A stretch of 64,000 nt of DNA from Tilletia caries (lineage: Eukaryota > Basidiomycota > Exobasidiomycetes > Tilletiales > Tilletiaceae), in NCBI GenBank assembly GCA_032718865.1, contig JALUTQ010000032.1:806001-870000 (forward strand), written 5' to 3'. Numbering within the stretch: the first letter of the stretch is position 1; every line of letters starts with the position of its first letter. This document shows, one piece after another, positions 22,108 through 34,289 of the stretch. The notes under the pieces were generated by a model that was given only the letters and a program-made list of their open reading frames with translations, was not told the origin of the DNA and did not search any database. A program made the translations under genes and the position numbers.

Positions 22108-25100
22108 GTTTTCGCGGTCCGCGCTCGTGTGGGACCGATGGACCCGTCACTGCGCTTCTTGTCCGGCTTCACCCAATCGCAGAGGGGCAAGCTTAAAATA
22201 CGAGACCCCGATTCGCACAAACAAGCAAACACAGCAAGCATATCAAGCAGACAGCCAAAGCGAACACCGCACTGACACTTCTTGTATTTGGCACACACAC
22301 AGCTCCAATATGGGCTCGAGGATCCAGAGCAGGCTGAGAAGCAGCTCACCGCGCAGCTCAAGGCCATGGGTCTCTACGCCGCAAATACCTTGGGCGACGG
22401 CAATTGTCTCTTCCGGTGAGTGGCCCCTCCACTTTCACCCCGCCCCCATTTTCCCATTACTGACCGCATCTGCCTCCTCCAATTCAGGGCGCTCTCGGAT
22501 CAATTGTACGGCTACCCAAATCAGCACCCACATATCAGACATGCGGTAGGTCCTCGCTTCCCCTGCTCCTCGTCAGGAGAACCGTGCGCCTTGGCTTACC
22601 TCCCCCGCGTTTCCTCTACAGATCTGCGATTACCTGCAATCTCATCCTGAGAAGTACGCAGGCTTCGTCGACGACGCCAAACCGTTCGATGCCTACGTCA
22701 GGAATATGCGGGAGCAAGGCACGTACGGAGGCCATCTCGAACTCTCGGCGTTTGCACACCTGAAGCGGAAGCAAATAAAAATCGTCCAGCCCAACCTCGT
22801 GTACGTGGTCGCTGCCGACGACGAAGATGACGAGCCACAGTCGGAGTCGCAAATTGTTAACGACAGCCAGGCCGTCGTGGGCCCGATAAATGCGGGAGAG
22901 CTCCCTCCGACCGCGCGTCAAATGCGGAGATTAAAACGAGAAGCTAAAGAGGGACCGGTTCTTCCTGCTGATCCCGGGTCAGCCGTCCTTTCTTCCCCTG
23001 GCGCCTCTTCCACTGCATCGACATCAGCGTCGTCATCTACCGCAATAGCCGTACCGTCCCCAGCTTCCGCCGTCATTCCTCCCTCTCCATCCATTTTGAC
23101 ATCATCAGCAAATCACAGCAGCGCAGCACCCGCAACTCCATCTGGCAGTCGAACAAGTAGGTGATTTCCGGATCGGTTGAAGTTAGTGGGTTTGCTAATC
23201 TACGGTCTCGCATGCAGCAGTAAAATCTACTCCCGTAAGAACACCGGCAGTGGTGCCAGTGATCGTGGAAGCCAATGGTCCACTCTACATCGCGTACGTG
23301 CGATCTCAGTTTCCTCAGTAGCATTTACAGACGCGTCGTTTCTCAATCTTGGCTCCGTCGCTTCACTTTATCTAGATATCACAACTGGGAACACTACAGC
23401 AGCATCCGAAATCTAGAAGGTCCCCATCAAGGACTGCCAAGGATACGTGAGGTGAGCATCTTACACTCAACCTCTGCATGTTCGAGTCCATCTGACAGTC
23501 GATATATGCTATAGAAACCCATCAATCAAGCCGACCTGGCCAAGGAGTTCTCCTCCATTGCAGCAAAAGCGGCGCGCCGCGGTGGCCTACCCCTCGGGAA
23601 GGGCAAAGCCAAGGCAAACACGCGGCCAGGTACATCCTCCCTGGATGCCGAGCAACCTTCGGAGGAGGAGAAGCTCGTTATGGATTCCGCACCGGGCCAC
23701 TCTCTGTTTGAGGTCCGCCAGTTGCTCAAGTTGTTGGGCAGCTGGGAGGACGTCGTCGAGAAACTTGTGGCGGAAGATCAAGTCGAGTCCGAGGCGGCAG
23801 CTAGATCGAGACCACAACAGTTGGTGACAGATGCTGAGTCCAGACTGGGAAAGACAGGACCGACGTCGTTGCAGCTTAGTGGCGAGGTTATCAATGGGCC
23901 AGGCGGTGTCGAGGATGATGTGATTGTGATTACGGATGATGAGGACGGGCCGGTGTCGCGGAGGTCATCTGCCAATCCCATCGGTACGATGCCAGCAGTC
24001 TCGGGTCAAGTGCAGGCGGTTCGCAATGCGGCTTCCCACGCGTCTTCCAGCGCATCCAACCTGGCTCATGCTCAGTCACCAGGGGAGATTGCATGGCGTG
24101 CGGGATCTCCTTCCTCGGTGGGCACGGCTGCGTCGGCGCGGAGCAGTGCCTCGATGGTCACTGCGGGCACCTCCACGTCGACATCAACAGTGCCAACTTC
24201 GGACGACTGGAACGCCGATCCGATCTCGGGTGGGCTGAGGATACCAGGATCGTCGATCTTGGGCGGCCGGAAATCATCGGTAGACGAGGCCGATGCTGAG
24301 GACGGGAAGCAGTACCTTGCGCTCAGCCCCGATTCGACCTTGACGACGCGTGACATGAGCATTTTAGAGGATGGCCGGCGACAGCATATCACCAGTGGCG
24401 AAGGTGGCGACGAAGCGGCAAGGGCGTCACCGTTGATGTTCAAGCGCAAGGCTCATCAGGGACACGATGTCGGAGCGGACGGGGACGACGACTCGGAGAT
24501 GTCGCACAAACGATTCTCGCCTGCCCGGGGTCAATTCGTAGAAAACGGGCTGGTGCAACCGACGACGAGCGGCGGCGTGTCGGACCCGTTGCGAATGGTG
24601 CCTTCATCGGTCTCGCCGACCTCGTCGGCTGATAATGCCGGCGAAGTACGCTCTGGGACGGGTCCAAGACTAGGTAATCCGACGGCTGCCCCTCGGATGC
24701 CTGGCATGATTGCCAAGTCTGGACTCAGTCGGATGGACGCCATCAGCGTTGGTAGCGGGAGCAATTCGGACTCGGATGTGCCTGTGACGGCGCTTTTGCG
24801 AGTCCCGTCCGAGCTTTCCCGTGCGGTGCCATCATCCTCATGTTTTCCTGCCTCGTCCTCGTCGTCAAGCCCTCAACGCAGGCACCCAACTCATGTGACG
24901 AATAGCGGCGGATCGGGCACAAGTACGGATGAAGACTCCATAGCCACTTCACGGCCGCGTCGATCGTCTGCGACGCCTGTGAACTACCGGGCATCTGCCT
25001 TGGGCCGATCGGGAGCGCCTGGACCTGGACAACAGCCCGTCTCCCTGGCGGCGGCGGCCGTTCCTGCGCCGACCAAGCGTGCGAAGCGGGATGAGAAACG

Positions 25101-25263
25101 AGCGGAAAAGGTGGAGCGGGAGCGGGCGAAGGCGCGGTCGAGACGGTTAGGACGGGGCTTGGGTGTCGCTGATGATGACGATGACGAGGAGGAGGATGGA
25201 GGGGAGGAGGGCCAGGCTGGAGTTCCACCGGCGCAATTTGCCTTTAGGGAGTTGAGGATATGA
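21695..25263 (+). CDS. OTU-domain deubiquitinase (OTUD3-like)
   Basis: Eight exons join in phase to 894 aa: 21695-21737, 21988-22022, 22303-22415, 22488-22545, 22622-23156, 23218-23293, 23376-23451 and 23515-25263. The N-terminus is basic (MPKGARGRPRKL). The OTU protease core has the catalytic Asp/Cys motif GDGNCLFRALSDQLYG, then HPHIRHAICDYL, GTYGGHLELSAFA and, far downstream after a 160-residue insert, the His motif AYHNWEHYSSIR. Cys, His and Asp are all present, so the enzyme should be active. A helix (HSLFEVRQLLKLLGSWEDVVEKL) resembles the ubiquitin-binding C-terminal region of OTUD3-type proteins. The remaining 400 residues are disordered and end in a basic-acidic segment. The large insert within the OTU fold is encoded at the end of exon 5. 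The acceptor of exon 6 is an alternative NAGNAG site (CAGCAG, 23215-23220). Confidence 0.88.
22038..22105 (+). repeat. CTG trinucleotide repeat in intron 2 of the OTU gene
   Basis: Interrupted (CTG)n, with GCTGCTGCT runs broken by ATCGCTGCCATTC and TTGTTG. It lies entirely within the intron from 22023 to 22302, starting about 16 bp after the donor, so it does not affect the protein directly. Microsatellites of this kind vary in length between strains. Confidence 0.8.
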
Positions 25264-25802
25264 GAGACGACCTTCTCTGGTCTCGCTCTCTCTCCCACCC
25301 GCCGTCGTTCGCCCCTTGCATTGCTCGATTCACCCCCTCCCACCCCTCCCCCTACCTTAATCCTTGCAGAACCATCGCTCCCCAACCCGGTCATCGCATC
25401 CGTACCCGCAACCCGCACTCGCACGCCCGCAGTCACAAATTCTCGCACATACAATATCAACATACACTTCCTAGCATTCAAATACTGCACACCATCACAT
25501 GTTCCGCATGAGCATCAGCCTCGAATCCAAAGTCGTTTCCCCATGTTGCATTTTGCAAGTTGGTGTTCCGTGAGCAGAGGGAGATTCAAAGGGGATGTAT
25601 TAGGTACAAGCTCGCCTCTTCACATAGGGAGAGGGCCAAGGGGAAATGAAGGACCCTGCATAGGAGAACAGGTAGGATCAGGGTACAGCGAGGCAGTTCG
25701 AGAATAAAGAAGGAGATGAAAGGAACGCAAGGCGGAGGGAAGAAAGGACAATGGCGATTGACAAGGCCTGATGGAGAGAACACAGGTCAGCTCCAATCAT
25801 CA
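25264..25802. other. 3' flank of the OTU gene at the edge of the transposon island
   Basis: This is the last host-like DNA before the transposable elements. It holds the OTU 3' untranslated region, C-rich on the plus strand to about 25500, then A/G-rich sequence. The host sequence continues to about 25800, where the inverted-repeat element starts. I find no convincing exon, including a search for a missing lipase 3' exon on the minus strand. Confidence 0.4.
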
Positions 25803-26242
25803 GGCCCTGTCCAGTTGCGAGCGCGCGCCCTGATTTTGGCGCTCAACCCACTGGGCGCGAGCCCCTCGCGCCGCGCTCTGAAAATTTGCGCTCATAGGGC
25901 GCGCGCTGGCAACTGGACAACCCTCGCGCTGGGAAGTGGGCTCTGCTTTTGACCGGGACGGCTTTTGCTATCTCATTTTTGTGACTTTGTATTTCTTCTC
26001 ATTTGGATTACAATGGCGGTGTAACGTGGTTGTAATTGTCAGAGCGGGCGCGAGGGCGCGCGCTCTGTGGGCCGACCTCGGGAGGTGGGCCCAGAGAGCG
26101 CGAGAATTGTGAGTGAGCGCGCTCTGAAAATTCTGGGCCGCCGGCCCTGAAAATGCGCAACTGGACAGTCGCGCGCCTCATGTCGGCCCACCGAGCGCGC
26201 GCTCATTTTTCAAAGTGGGGGCGCTCGCAACTGGACAGGGCC
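25803..26242. mobile_element. 440-bp non-autonomous inverted-repeat element (MITE-like)
   Basis: The first 22 bp (25803-25824, starting GGCCCTGTCCAGTTGCGA) are the exact reverse complement of the last 22 bp (26221-26242). Both ends are flanked by TCA (25800-25802 and 26243-26245), a likely 3-bp target duplication. The interior is very GC-rich, has no open frame of note, and holds two more partial copies of the terminal motif (CAACTGGACA near 25910 and 26155). A 3-bp duplication and ends starting GGC fit PIF/Harbinger-type MITEs, which duplicate three bases, but the TCA target and the absence of a matching autonomous copy leave the family open. It sits exactly at the left tip of the CACTA-like element. 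Confidence 0.8.
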
Positions 26243-26243
26243 T

Positions 26244-26510
26244 CAGGGATTTTAGCTGTTCTCGCACAGGTCAGTGCGAGACCCGTGTGAGGATCAATCG
26301 CACAGGGTCTCGCGTGCGACATATGTGCGACCAGGTCTCACACTGAGGGTCGCACCGAGAGTCTGAGCGACGCTATGTCGCCCATACTGAGCTCGCACGA
26401 ACAACCCGTGCGCACCGCGACCCGCGCAGGCCTCGCGCCGACCCGCGCGACTGAGGGTTCTGAACTGACGTCGCCCTGGCCTCGCACTGACCTGTGCGAC
26501 GAGGCAAAAC
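26244..26510. repeat. Left subterminal repeat region of the CACTA-like element
   Basis: At least ten short TCGCAC, GTGCGA or CTCGCA motifs occur in both orientations over about 260 bp, including an 18-bp TCGCACAGGTCAGTGCGA near 26262 whose exact reverse complement lies near 26485. Such clusters bind the element's own DNA-binding protein in plant CACTA elements; that role here is inference. Confidence 0.65.
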
Positions 26511-26926
26511 CTTGGTGAATTTTCAGAGTTCCGCACGGCACGATGCAGGTCACGTGATCATTGATGGGAGATCAGCTCGGCAGCCGTGAGAGAGAGCGGT
26601 TCTGCGCTCAGCGGGCTAGCCTGTCACATCCTCCGTGCTGCTTGTTCACTCCTGCTCATCTGCTTTCTCTAGGCCTACAGAGCTTCTACACACCCCACGG
26701 CTGCCATCGGTGAGTGACGCGGGCGTTGCGGCTAAAGTTCGATGATATCAGGTCGTCACTCGTCAGTCGTCTCCCTCTTCCCGGTAGGGCGTAGGGGGGG
26801 GGACGCTCTGTGGCTGCTCTCCCAGTCGCTCTGTGTCATCTGCTGTCTGTACTCTCACTTCTTGCTCTGACAAAATCTGATATTTATCCGTTTATGATGA
26901 CCAGCAGCACTCAGCAGCGCTCCCTC

Positions 26927-29900
26927 ATGCCCCCCCCATCGCGCGGGGCCGCCGCGCAAGGCTGGAAAAGATCGAGCCTCTGGGAAGTGGTGGTGCGGAT
27001 GCAGCGTAAACGGCTGCGGCTCCTCTGCTCAGCAGCTTCGTCAAGTTTCCGAGCGCACATACTTCTATCACAAAGCGCAACAGGAGAGGCACAACGCAGA
27101 CGGTCAATTCCTTCTTGGCGGTTCTGATCAGCTTCAGTCGTCAACTTCCGCATCCACCTCCCAGCCGTCTCATGCAGTCACCGACGAGGACCACCAGCGA
27201 TCTCTCAACAGTCTTGGCCCTCATGACGCAGCCTCTGACGAGGCAGGTTCCCCAGATTTGGACCTCGGCCCAGGATTGGAGTTCGATTCATTTCCCGCAG
27301 ACGCTGCAGCTAGGTTCAGTCCTGACTTCTCCCTAGACAGTGGAGACAGTACTGACGATGATACTGACTCAGAGTTTGGCGACGGTGTGGAAGCAGATCC
27401 GGTTCTAGATCCCGACCGCGCCATTTTCTCCGTCCTCGATGACATCGATAATCCTGAGCAGCAACAACCACCAGCAACATCTATTGACACAAACAGAAGG
27501 GCGCCCGCGTCCCTCACCTCTCCCCCTCTCCTTGCTGAGCAGCGCGCATATAGTGCCCTTGCTCGAAAGTGTATGGTGTTGGTGACCGCCCTTTGTGTCT
27601 ATTTTGGCCTTGGAAGGGAGCCGGCCGGCTTACTTCTAACATTTTTCTCATCCACCATTCAGCCTTTGCTCGATCCTGACACTTCCCCAGTCCCACTGCA
27701 GATTGACACAGTCCGTCGCCATTTGGGCATTCTTCCTCAGCTCCAGCACCATGCAGTATGTCCTGAGTGCGAACGGCTAGCGCGACGGACTGGTGGATCG
27801 GACAGCTGCGTCTCGTGCCAGACGCCCCTATACGAGCGACCCGGCAAACCCCTCGTCACGTTCTCGTACCAGTCTCTCATCGAATGGTTAACTTGGCTGC
27901 TTCAACAGCCAGGGATCGAAACTGCGCTTGGGGAGTGGAGGGATCGAGACCCTGTCTCTTCCATGCGAGACATATACGATGGTTCCGCCTGGAGCTCGGA
28001 GATCGACTCGCGGGGTCTACCTTTCACCGATCACAGCCTCTCTATCCTCACCTCCTTGGGAATTGACTGGTTCTCTCCTTTCCGAAGCCAGTACACGTCG
28101 TGACACTCCACTGGTGCTGTGATGATGTGTGTGCTGAACCTTCCACCTCGTCTCCGATACAGTGTCTCATCCACATACATCGCAGGTTGTACTCCCGGAC
28201 CTAGCGAACCGAAGGCTACGCGAGTCGGCGAGTATCTGAAGCCCATGCTCGACGAGCTTGCTCAGCTGGACAAAGGCGTGATCATTCGCACCCATTCGGC
28301 ACCAAAGGGGCGCCTCGTGCGGCTCCGTGTAGCATTCTATTGTGGGGACACGGTTGGACGGAACAAGATTTGCGGGTTTCCGTCTCACAGCGTGCGAAAG
28401 GGCGAATTCTGTGGCTTTTGTACCGTCGATTTCGAATCAAAAGTGATGGCCTTCGACCGCACCATCGAGACGCGCGACCCTCACCAGCATCGATCAGACG
28501 CGGAGCGGTTCAAGCAGCCATTCACGAACAAGGAGCAGCGCGAATATCACGAACGAAACACAGGCGCACGAGACAGTCCACTCCTCCAGCTGCCCTACTG
28601 GCAATCGGTCTCGAGAGCGCCCGTGGATTTCATGCACTGCCTCGAGCTGGGGCTCGTCAAACGACTCTTCCATCGCGTTCTCATTCAAGGGGAGGTTATC
28701 ACGGCCGAGCACCTGAGGATTGTTCAACTTGGGCTGGGGACTTGTCGTGTTCCCCATTCCGAGCAAGCCCCTGATCGACGGCTTGGCGATGGTGGCGGGT
28801 CTGCAACTGCGGCACATTGGTCGACGTTAGGGCGAAGATTGCTTCCTCTCCTCCTTTTTGTGGCATGGCGGCCAATCCTCACGACGAATGGTGATTTAGA
28901 GCACGTGGTGACGTCGGTGGACAAAACTGCAGGTGTCGCACCTCAGCCCGTTGCTCAGCGACGGCAGCAAGGAGCCGCATTGCTACCAGAACCACCACCA
29001 GCAAAGATCAAAAAGCCCCGCAAGACACTGCGACACACCACGCCGATGAACGCGAGGACGGTGTGGCGCAATGTGGTCCAGCTGGCGGCTGTCACAACGT
29101 TGGCCGCGCGAAGGGCGATTCTGCCCAACGAGATCGACAAGCTGGGTGCCATCCTCCGCGACTATGGTCGCACAACTGCCGATCTTTTTGGAGCCCGAGC
29201 GATCATCTACAACCTACACCTTGCCTCCCATCTGCCCGAACACATTCGGCGCTTTGGACCCTGCTACCACTTCTCAGCCTATCATTTTTGAGAGGATGAA
29301 TGGTCAGCTTGGTCGAACCTCCACAAATCGTCACCGAAATGGCGAGATCGAGACAACGTACACGACCGCATTCATCACCAACGGTCGATTTGAATATCAG
29401 CTCGCCCGCGAGGAGATCCAGCTTGAAGCCTCTATCAGCAGGCGCATGCCTCCTATCAAGCGTCCCGTCCTCGATCAGCTCACGTCTCAGTCTCTTCTCT
29501 CAACCATTGGTATCGTCGAGGTATTGTTGTCGGCCGGTAATACGTACGACCCCCCCTCCGAAATTTACCAGCAGCTTTGCAATCACCTTCACCGTGCGTT
29601 TTCCTCATACCACTCTCTGCCTCCTTCCCATCTGGTCCAGCCGGTCCGACGGGATCAAGATCATGCGACGCATGAGGCAACATGCGACTCTTACTTTTTG
29701 GCCACCTCATCTTCGGTGGCATTGGCGTGCGAAAGAACGCCAGCACCAGCCGTACATACGCGGTCGTGGACGCCCCGGACGGCAGCCTGGATCTCTTCCA
29801 CATCCAGAATGTTCTCACTCATGAGCTTCATACACCAGAACAAACCCATACCAGCGTTTTTCTTCTCGGTCGTCGCGCAGTCCGACAATCAGTACCCACG

Positions 29901-30141
29901 TTCGACGCCATCTTTGCTGCATCTTATGCCGATATCCTACGAGTTTTCTGGACCGTCTCAGACAGCTGGCAGACTTCCGAGCTTCTTCCGGCACACCAAC
30001 TCGTTTCCGACGCAGCCATTGTCTTCATGGACAACCTCGCTGGAGTGTCGCCAGGCGAAGATCAACGATCAGGTACGTCTTGCTTTCAGTCGTTGCTCGA
30101 ACAAGCACACAACCATGAGACGTTCATCAGGCATCAGCTGA
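26927..30141 (+). pseudogene. Tnp2-type transposase gene, disrupted
   Basis: The conceptual protein starts with a zinc-binding-like segment (KWWCGCSVNGCGSS, then VSERTYFYHKAQ), followed by an acidic linker, a Cys-pair region (CPECERLARR, CVSCQTPLYE), and the Tnp2 core: SYQSLIEWLTWLLQQPGIE, DIYDGSAWS, LGIDWFSPFRSQYTS, CVLNLPPRLRYS, GCTPGPSEPKA, GVRDS-like GARDSPLLQLPYW, PVDFMHCLELGL and LHLASHLPEHIRRFGPCY. The frame is broken four times: C8 at 26930-26937 throws the ATG out of frame; a TGA at 28101-28103 follows QYTS within the conserved core; T5 at 29285-29289 shifts the frame before ERMNGQL; and a shift near T5 at 29695-29699 precedes GIGVRKNAS. A plausible small intron (30073-30130) ends the gene. 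As read, no functional transposase is made. Confidence 0.8.
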
Positions 30142-30206
30142 CCACAAATCCACACCCTACATCCCTCTCCCACTTCAGCACCCTAGGAACTCCACCGCCC
30201 ACGACT

Positions 30207-32713
30207 TCAGCTCATATCCATACCATCATCGTCATCCTCGTCTTCATCATCGACCTCGACTTCATCGCTGTCCTCTTCAGCTCCTCCTCCACCCAGCTCA
30301 TCTTCTCCGCCACCTCCAGTCCCGCTGTTTGCTTCTCCGAGAAGCACCAAGTCGGCAAAGGGCGAACCCCAACTCCCTGCGCTCTCCGCCACCGCTCCCC
30401 GCTCTGGTTTAAACGGAGGTGAGTTTTCCTTCACGTCCAGAACAACATGCGGATACCGTTCGGCAAAGGTGGAGCTGACGGCGATTCGCGGTACCTCCGC
30501 TGGCAGTGGGTCTTGATGCAAAGTCAGGTGAGTAGCCTCTAAGACTCTACACTTGATGTTCGAAGCTGGAGCACGACGCGCGAGTTTGTGCTGAAGGTCC
30601 TTGTTTTTCTTTTTGACCACCATTCGGGGATGATAGGCCGAAGCGTCTTGGTTCGTTTTTCCCGGCGCAATGTCGTCCAAGCCAAGATCGTCATCGCTGA
30701 CATCGTCCAGACCCTCCTCCATCCCAGACTCGTCCGCCTCAATGCATGGAAGGACAACCATATCGGCCATCGCACCGCTGATCCTATCTGAGCCGCCCCT
30801 AGCAACCTTGTGGCGGGATTCTCGTCGCGCTTTGCGACGTTTGGTCCGGCGGTCGGTTTGGTCCTTCGCGTCCTTCTTCTCCTTCATGGCGGCAGCCCCC
30901 ACCTCTCGCTTCTGTCGACAGGTGCGTTTCAACCATTCTAGCGATCGATGACACGCGGCATAAATATACTTTTTGCGTGCGAACATTCTCTTCATCAGGC
31001 AAGTCGAACTCGTCTGCCTTCTCCATGATAGTCCGCGTATGCTTGGACAGGATGGCTTTAAACTGACGATCGTCAAGTCTCCCTTCCATCCAGTCCAACC
31101 GATCCATCGGCTCTCCGACCAGCTCACCCTCTTCTGCGGCTGCGACTGCGGCGTTGGCGATGGGGATATGCCGCGGCCAGTCTGGTGAGTCTCTCGAAAC
31201 GGTTGGATGGTGGGGCCATCCCTCGTTGCTATCGATGCCGAATCCAGCACGCAGTAGCTCAAGGAAAGCGTCCTGGATTTTGGCATCGGGCCGACCAGGC
31301 TTCGTCCGGGCGCGCTTGGGAGGCGGCTCTGCCGTAGAGTCCAATTCGTTGCGACGGCGAGACCTCTGCGGCGAGGGGTGTTCGGAGTGCTGACCATCTT
31401 GTTCATCCACCTTTCTCTCCAGAATCACAACCCGCGCCTGCAGCCTCTGCAGCTCTGACAGTTGAGCGCGCATATCACGGACACCTTGCTCCAGGAGCTC
31501 TTGGTGCCTCTGGTGAGTCCTCAATGACCGCACCATCGTCTTCATCTCGTCGAGTTGAATGCTGTTAAAGACGATGACCACCTTGTCCCCTTCAGAACGA
31601 CTGGGATCCACATCCAGGATGTCCACCAGCTGGTGAGCGTCGCTGAAAGAGTTGGCAGCTGCATGATACGATTCGAGCCTTTGATCGATGTGCTGATCCC
31701 ATTCTTTTGCAACCTTCTTCTCGTGATCTTCCAGCCTCTTGAGGACATTCTCCATCAAGGCGTCCTCGAGCTGTTTTTGCGTCGCTGAGCCCTCGTGGAG
31801 ACGACCACTTGCTCCTGCACCTGCCCCTCCACTAGCACGCGCGATAGCGGCCGAGACAGTGGATCCAGCGGCGGCGGCTGCGGTTGCGCGTGCTGCAGTG
31901 ATGGTAGCAGGAGGGGCCGCAGCAGACCCAGCAGCAGCTGCAGTAGCAGACCCACGACCGGCGGCAGCGGCCGCAGCAGCAGAAGCAGCAGCAGTAGTGC
32001 CACGAGCAGCGGCAGCGGCTGCAGCAGCAGAAGGAGCACCACGGGCGGCAGCGGTAGCAGCAGCAGCAGCTGCGCGTGCGGCGGCGAGAGCACGAGCACG
32101 AGCGAGGGCGGCGGTGGTAGCAGGAGTGCGAGCGGCAGCGGCAGGAGCAGCGGCAGCGGTGGCAGTGGCGGCGGTGGCAGTGGCGGCGGTGGCAGTGGCA
32201 GGAGCGACAGCGGCGGCAGGAGCAGCAGCACCTCGAGCACGAGGGACAGCAGCGGTAGGAGCGCGAGCAGTGGCGGCGGGAGCGCGAGCAGCAGCGGCGA
32301 CAGGAGCAGCAGCGACGACAGGAGCAGCAGCACCTCCAGTGGCGATAGCAGCAGACACGGCAGCAGCTGCGCTCGACGCGACTGCGCTCGTTCCGGCATC
32401 GGCGGTAGCCTGGCCGACACGCGCACCGATCCTTCGTGCGCGGACAGGTTGACTCATTTGCGGTTGTGTGGATTAGCGACGGCAGTCGGATGAGGATAGT
32501 GGTGAGTGAGTGCTGAGGAGACTTACGGAGTCGAGCGAGCCTTTTATTTGTCGAGACTTCCATCATGATGCCTCTCTTTCCTTTCTCAGCAGCTGCAGCC
32601 AACATGTACCCCTGTCTCAGATCGGCCGGATCGACATCGAAGGTCTCACTCCTCGAAGGTCTCACTCTCGCCCCATGCCCCTCGATGAGTGATGACTCGA
32701 TGGCTGATCTCAA
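30207..32713 (-). pseudogene. Second gene of the CACTA-like element, unknown family, frameshifted
   Basis: The gene converges on the transposase from the other side. A first exon may start at 32713 (MRSAIESSLIEGHG) and end at a good GTAAGT donor near 32524. The main frame (32457-30799) has a very long Ala/Arg tract, then a helical, probably coiled-coil region (KQLEDALMENVLKRLEDHEK, LQARVVILERKVDEQ), a Lys/Arg-rich nuclear signal (PPKRARTKPGRP), and a conserved-looking block (DAFLELLRAGFGID, LDWMEGRLDDRQFKAIL). A shift at A5 (30970-30974) moves to the frame ending at 30207 with YIYAACHRSLEWLKRTC and an acidic C-terminus. I recognise no family. By analogy with En/Spm TNPA it may be a DNA-binding accessory protein; that is inference from position only. 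Confidence 0.5.
31830..32400. repeat. GCN/alanine-coding low-complexity tract
   Basis: About 570 bp built from GCA, GCC, GCG and GGC triplets. It reads as mostly alanine on both strands in one frame and as Ser/Gly or Arg/Cys in others, which is why several long overlapping frames appear here. It forms the N-terminal half of the accessory gene on the minus strand. Confidence 0.7.
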
Positions 32714-34289
32714 CCTTGTGAGTGAGTTGTGCCATCTATGTATATCGCGGTGGTTACTTACGATCCGGACTGAACTCGGATGATCTCTCTCTCTCTCTCA
32801 GTGCAATGTCGAACCTCTCTGCCTCTTAACCCACAGCCAAGAGCAAACCTTTCGCCAGATTCTTACACCGTCAGCGGTGGCAGCCACTTTGATGCGCGTG
32901 GAACGAGCAGCCCCAGTAGGCAGGGAGGTCAAAGAGGTTTTCTCACATCTCCTTCGTTGTCTACTGACGTTGCCTACTCACTGATAACTGACCAACTGAT
33001 CACTGATGAATGAAGCTTTAACCTGTTGATCAGAGTTTGCCCTGACATTGCTTCAACGTTTTATCTCCAATTGCAGCTTGTTAAGCTCCCCAGACCTCAA
33101 TCTTCTGCTTCGTGCATCGCCGCCTTCCACACACTCGCGTCCACAGGTTACTTCCGCGCGGTCTATATGCCTCTTCCACACTCATTGCGATTCGTGAGTG
33201 CACGCCTCATGCTCCCTGCGTCTTTCACACCGCACTGAGCACTCGCCACTGAATACACACCGAATGCTCCACTAACCATTTGTTTCTGTTCAACTTAGCT
33301 TCCCCTCCTTCTGAGCTTACTCGGGGGCGTGTATTGGTGAAGCGCGTCCACTCGCTCCTAAACCGTCCGCACGCTATGCTGATTATTCTGACGGTTTTTC
33401 TCTGCTTTCTTGGCTTCCCTGCGCAGCGCAGGATACGCGATAACCCTTCTGCAACGGTGAATGGCCACTCACTGCACGACGACTGACGAAGAGTGACTGG
33501 CGACTGCTGACATTGACTCTAAGGAACATGTTGACCGATCTTTCCCAATCATTTTTATCCCTAACCCGCACACGTCGTGCTCCCAATCATCGTAATCCTC
33601 CCACAGGCTTTCTTGCTGAACGCTAACAACCTTCCCGTTTCTGCGCAGAATTCATCAGCTGCTGCGGAGCTCACATGCTTTTAACCTGGTACTGTCGACG
33701 TCCTAACCCCTGCTTGATAATCATCCTCCCTCTGAAGAAGAACCCACGCTCACTGTGCCTGCTCATTCTTTTCCATTTTCTCTTATCGAAGCGCAGTAAT
33801 TTCCCTTTGCTCCTGTCGCCCGCCTCCTTTCTTGAGCCGCACAGGCCACAGCGAGCAGGTCTGGAATCGAGTACTGACACAACTTGCACAGTTTTCCATC
33901 CCACGTACTTGCCGCTTGCTTGTGCACCGCTGAACACTCCACCCTTCCGATCCCCGGACCCAGACACCAGCTCTCACTGCTCTCAGCTTCCCGATTCTTC
34001 TTCTGTGTCCTAACTCTTCTGTCTCTCAGTATTCGATCACCCTTCAGGATCAAGTCTGCTTAGCTTACACTTTCATTGCCTTCATCCATCAATTGATCCA
34101 CCCATGCTCCCCTCTATTGCACCACGCTCGCGTACCACACACGGCGCAGCAATCGCTATATCTCTTTAACCTGGCTTCGGCCAACGCAATCGTATTACAT
34201 TGAAATGTTTACATACTATGAGTGAATGGCAACTGCGTGGCCTGGCTGACTGGCATTAAAGGTATGGGCGAGGCCTGGGCGAGCCCGGC

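Noticed and set aside
31739..32452. Long alanine-rich frame on the plus strand
   Set aside because: The GCN tract is open on both strands and in several frames. Only the minus-strand frame continues into non-repetitive coding-like sequence.
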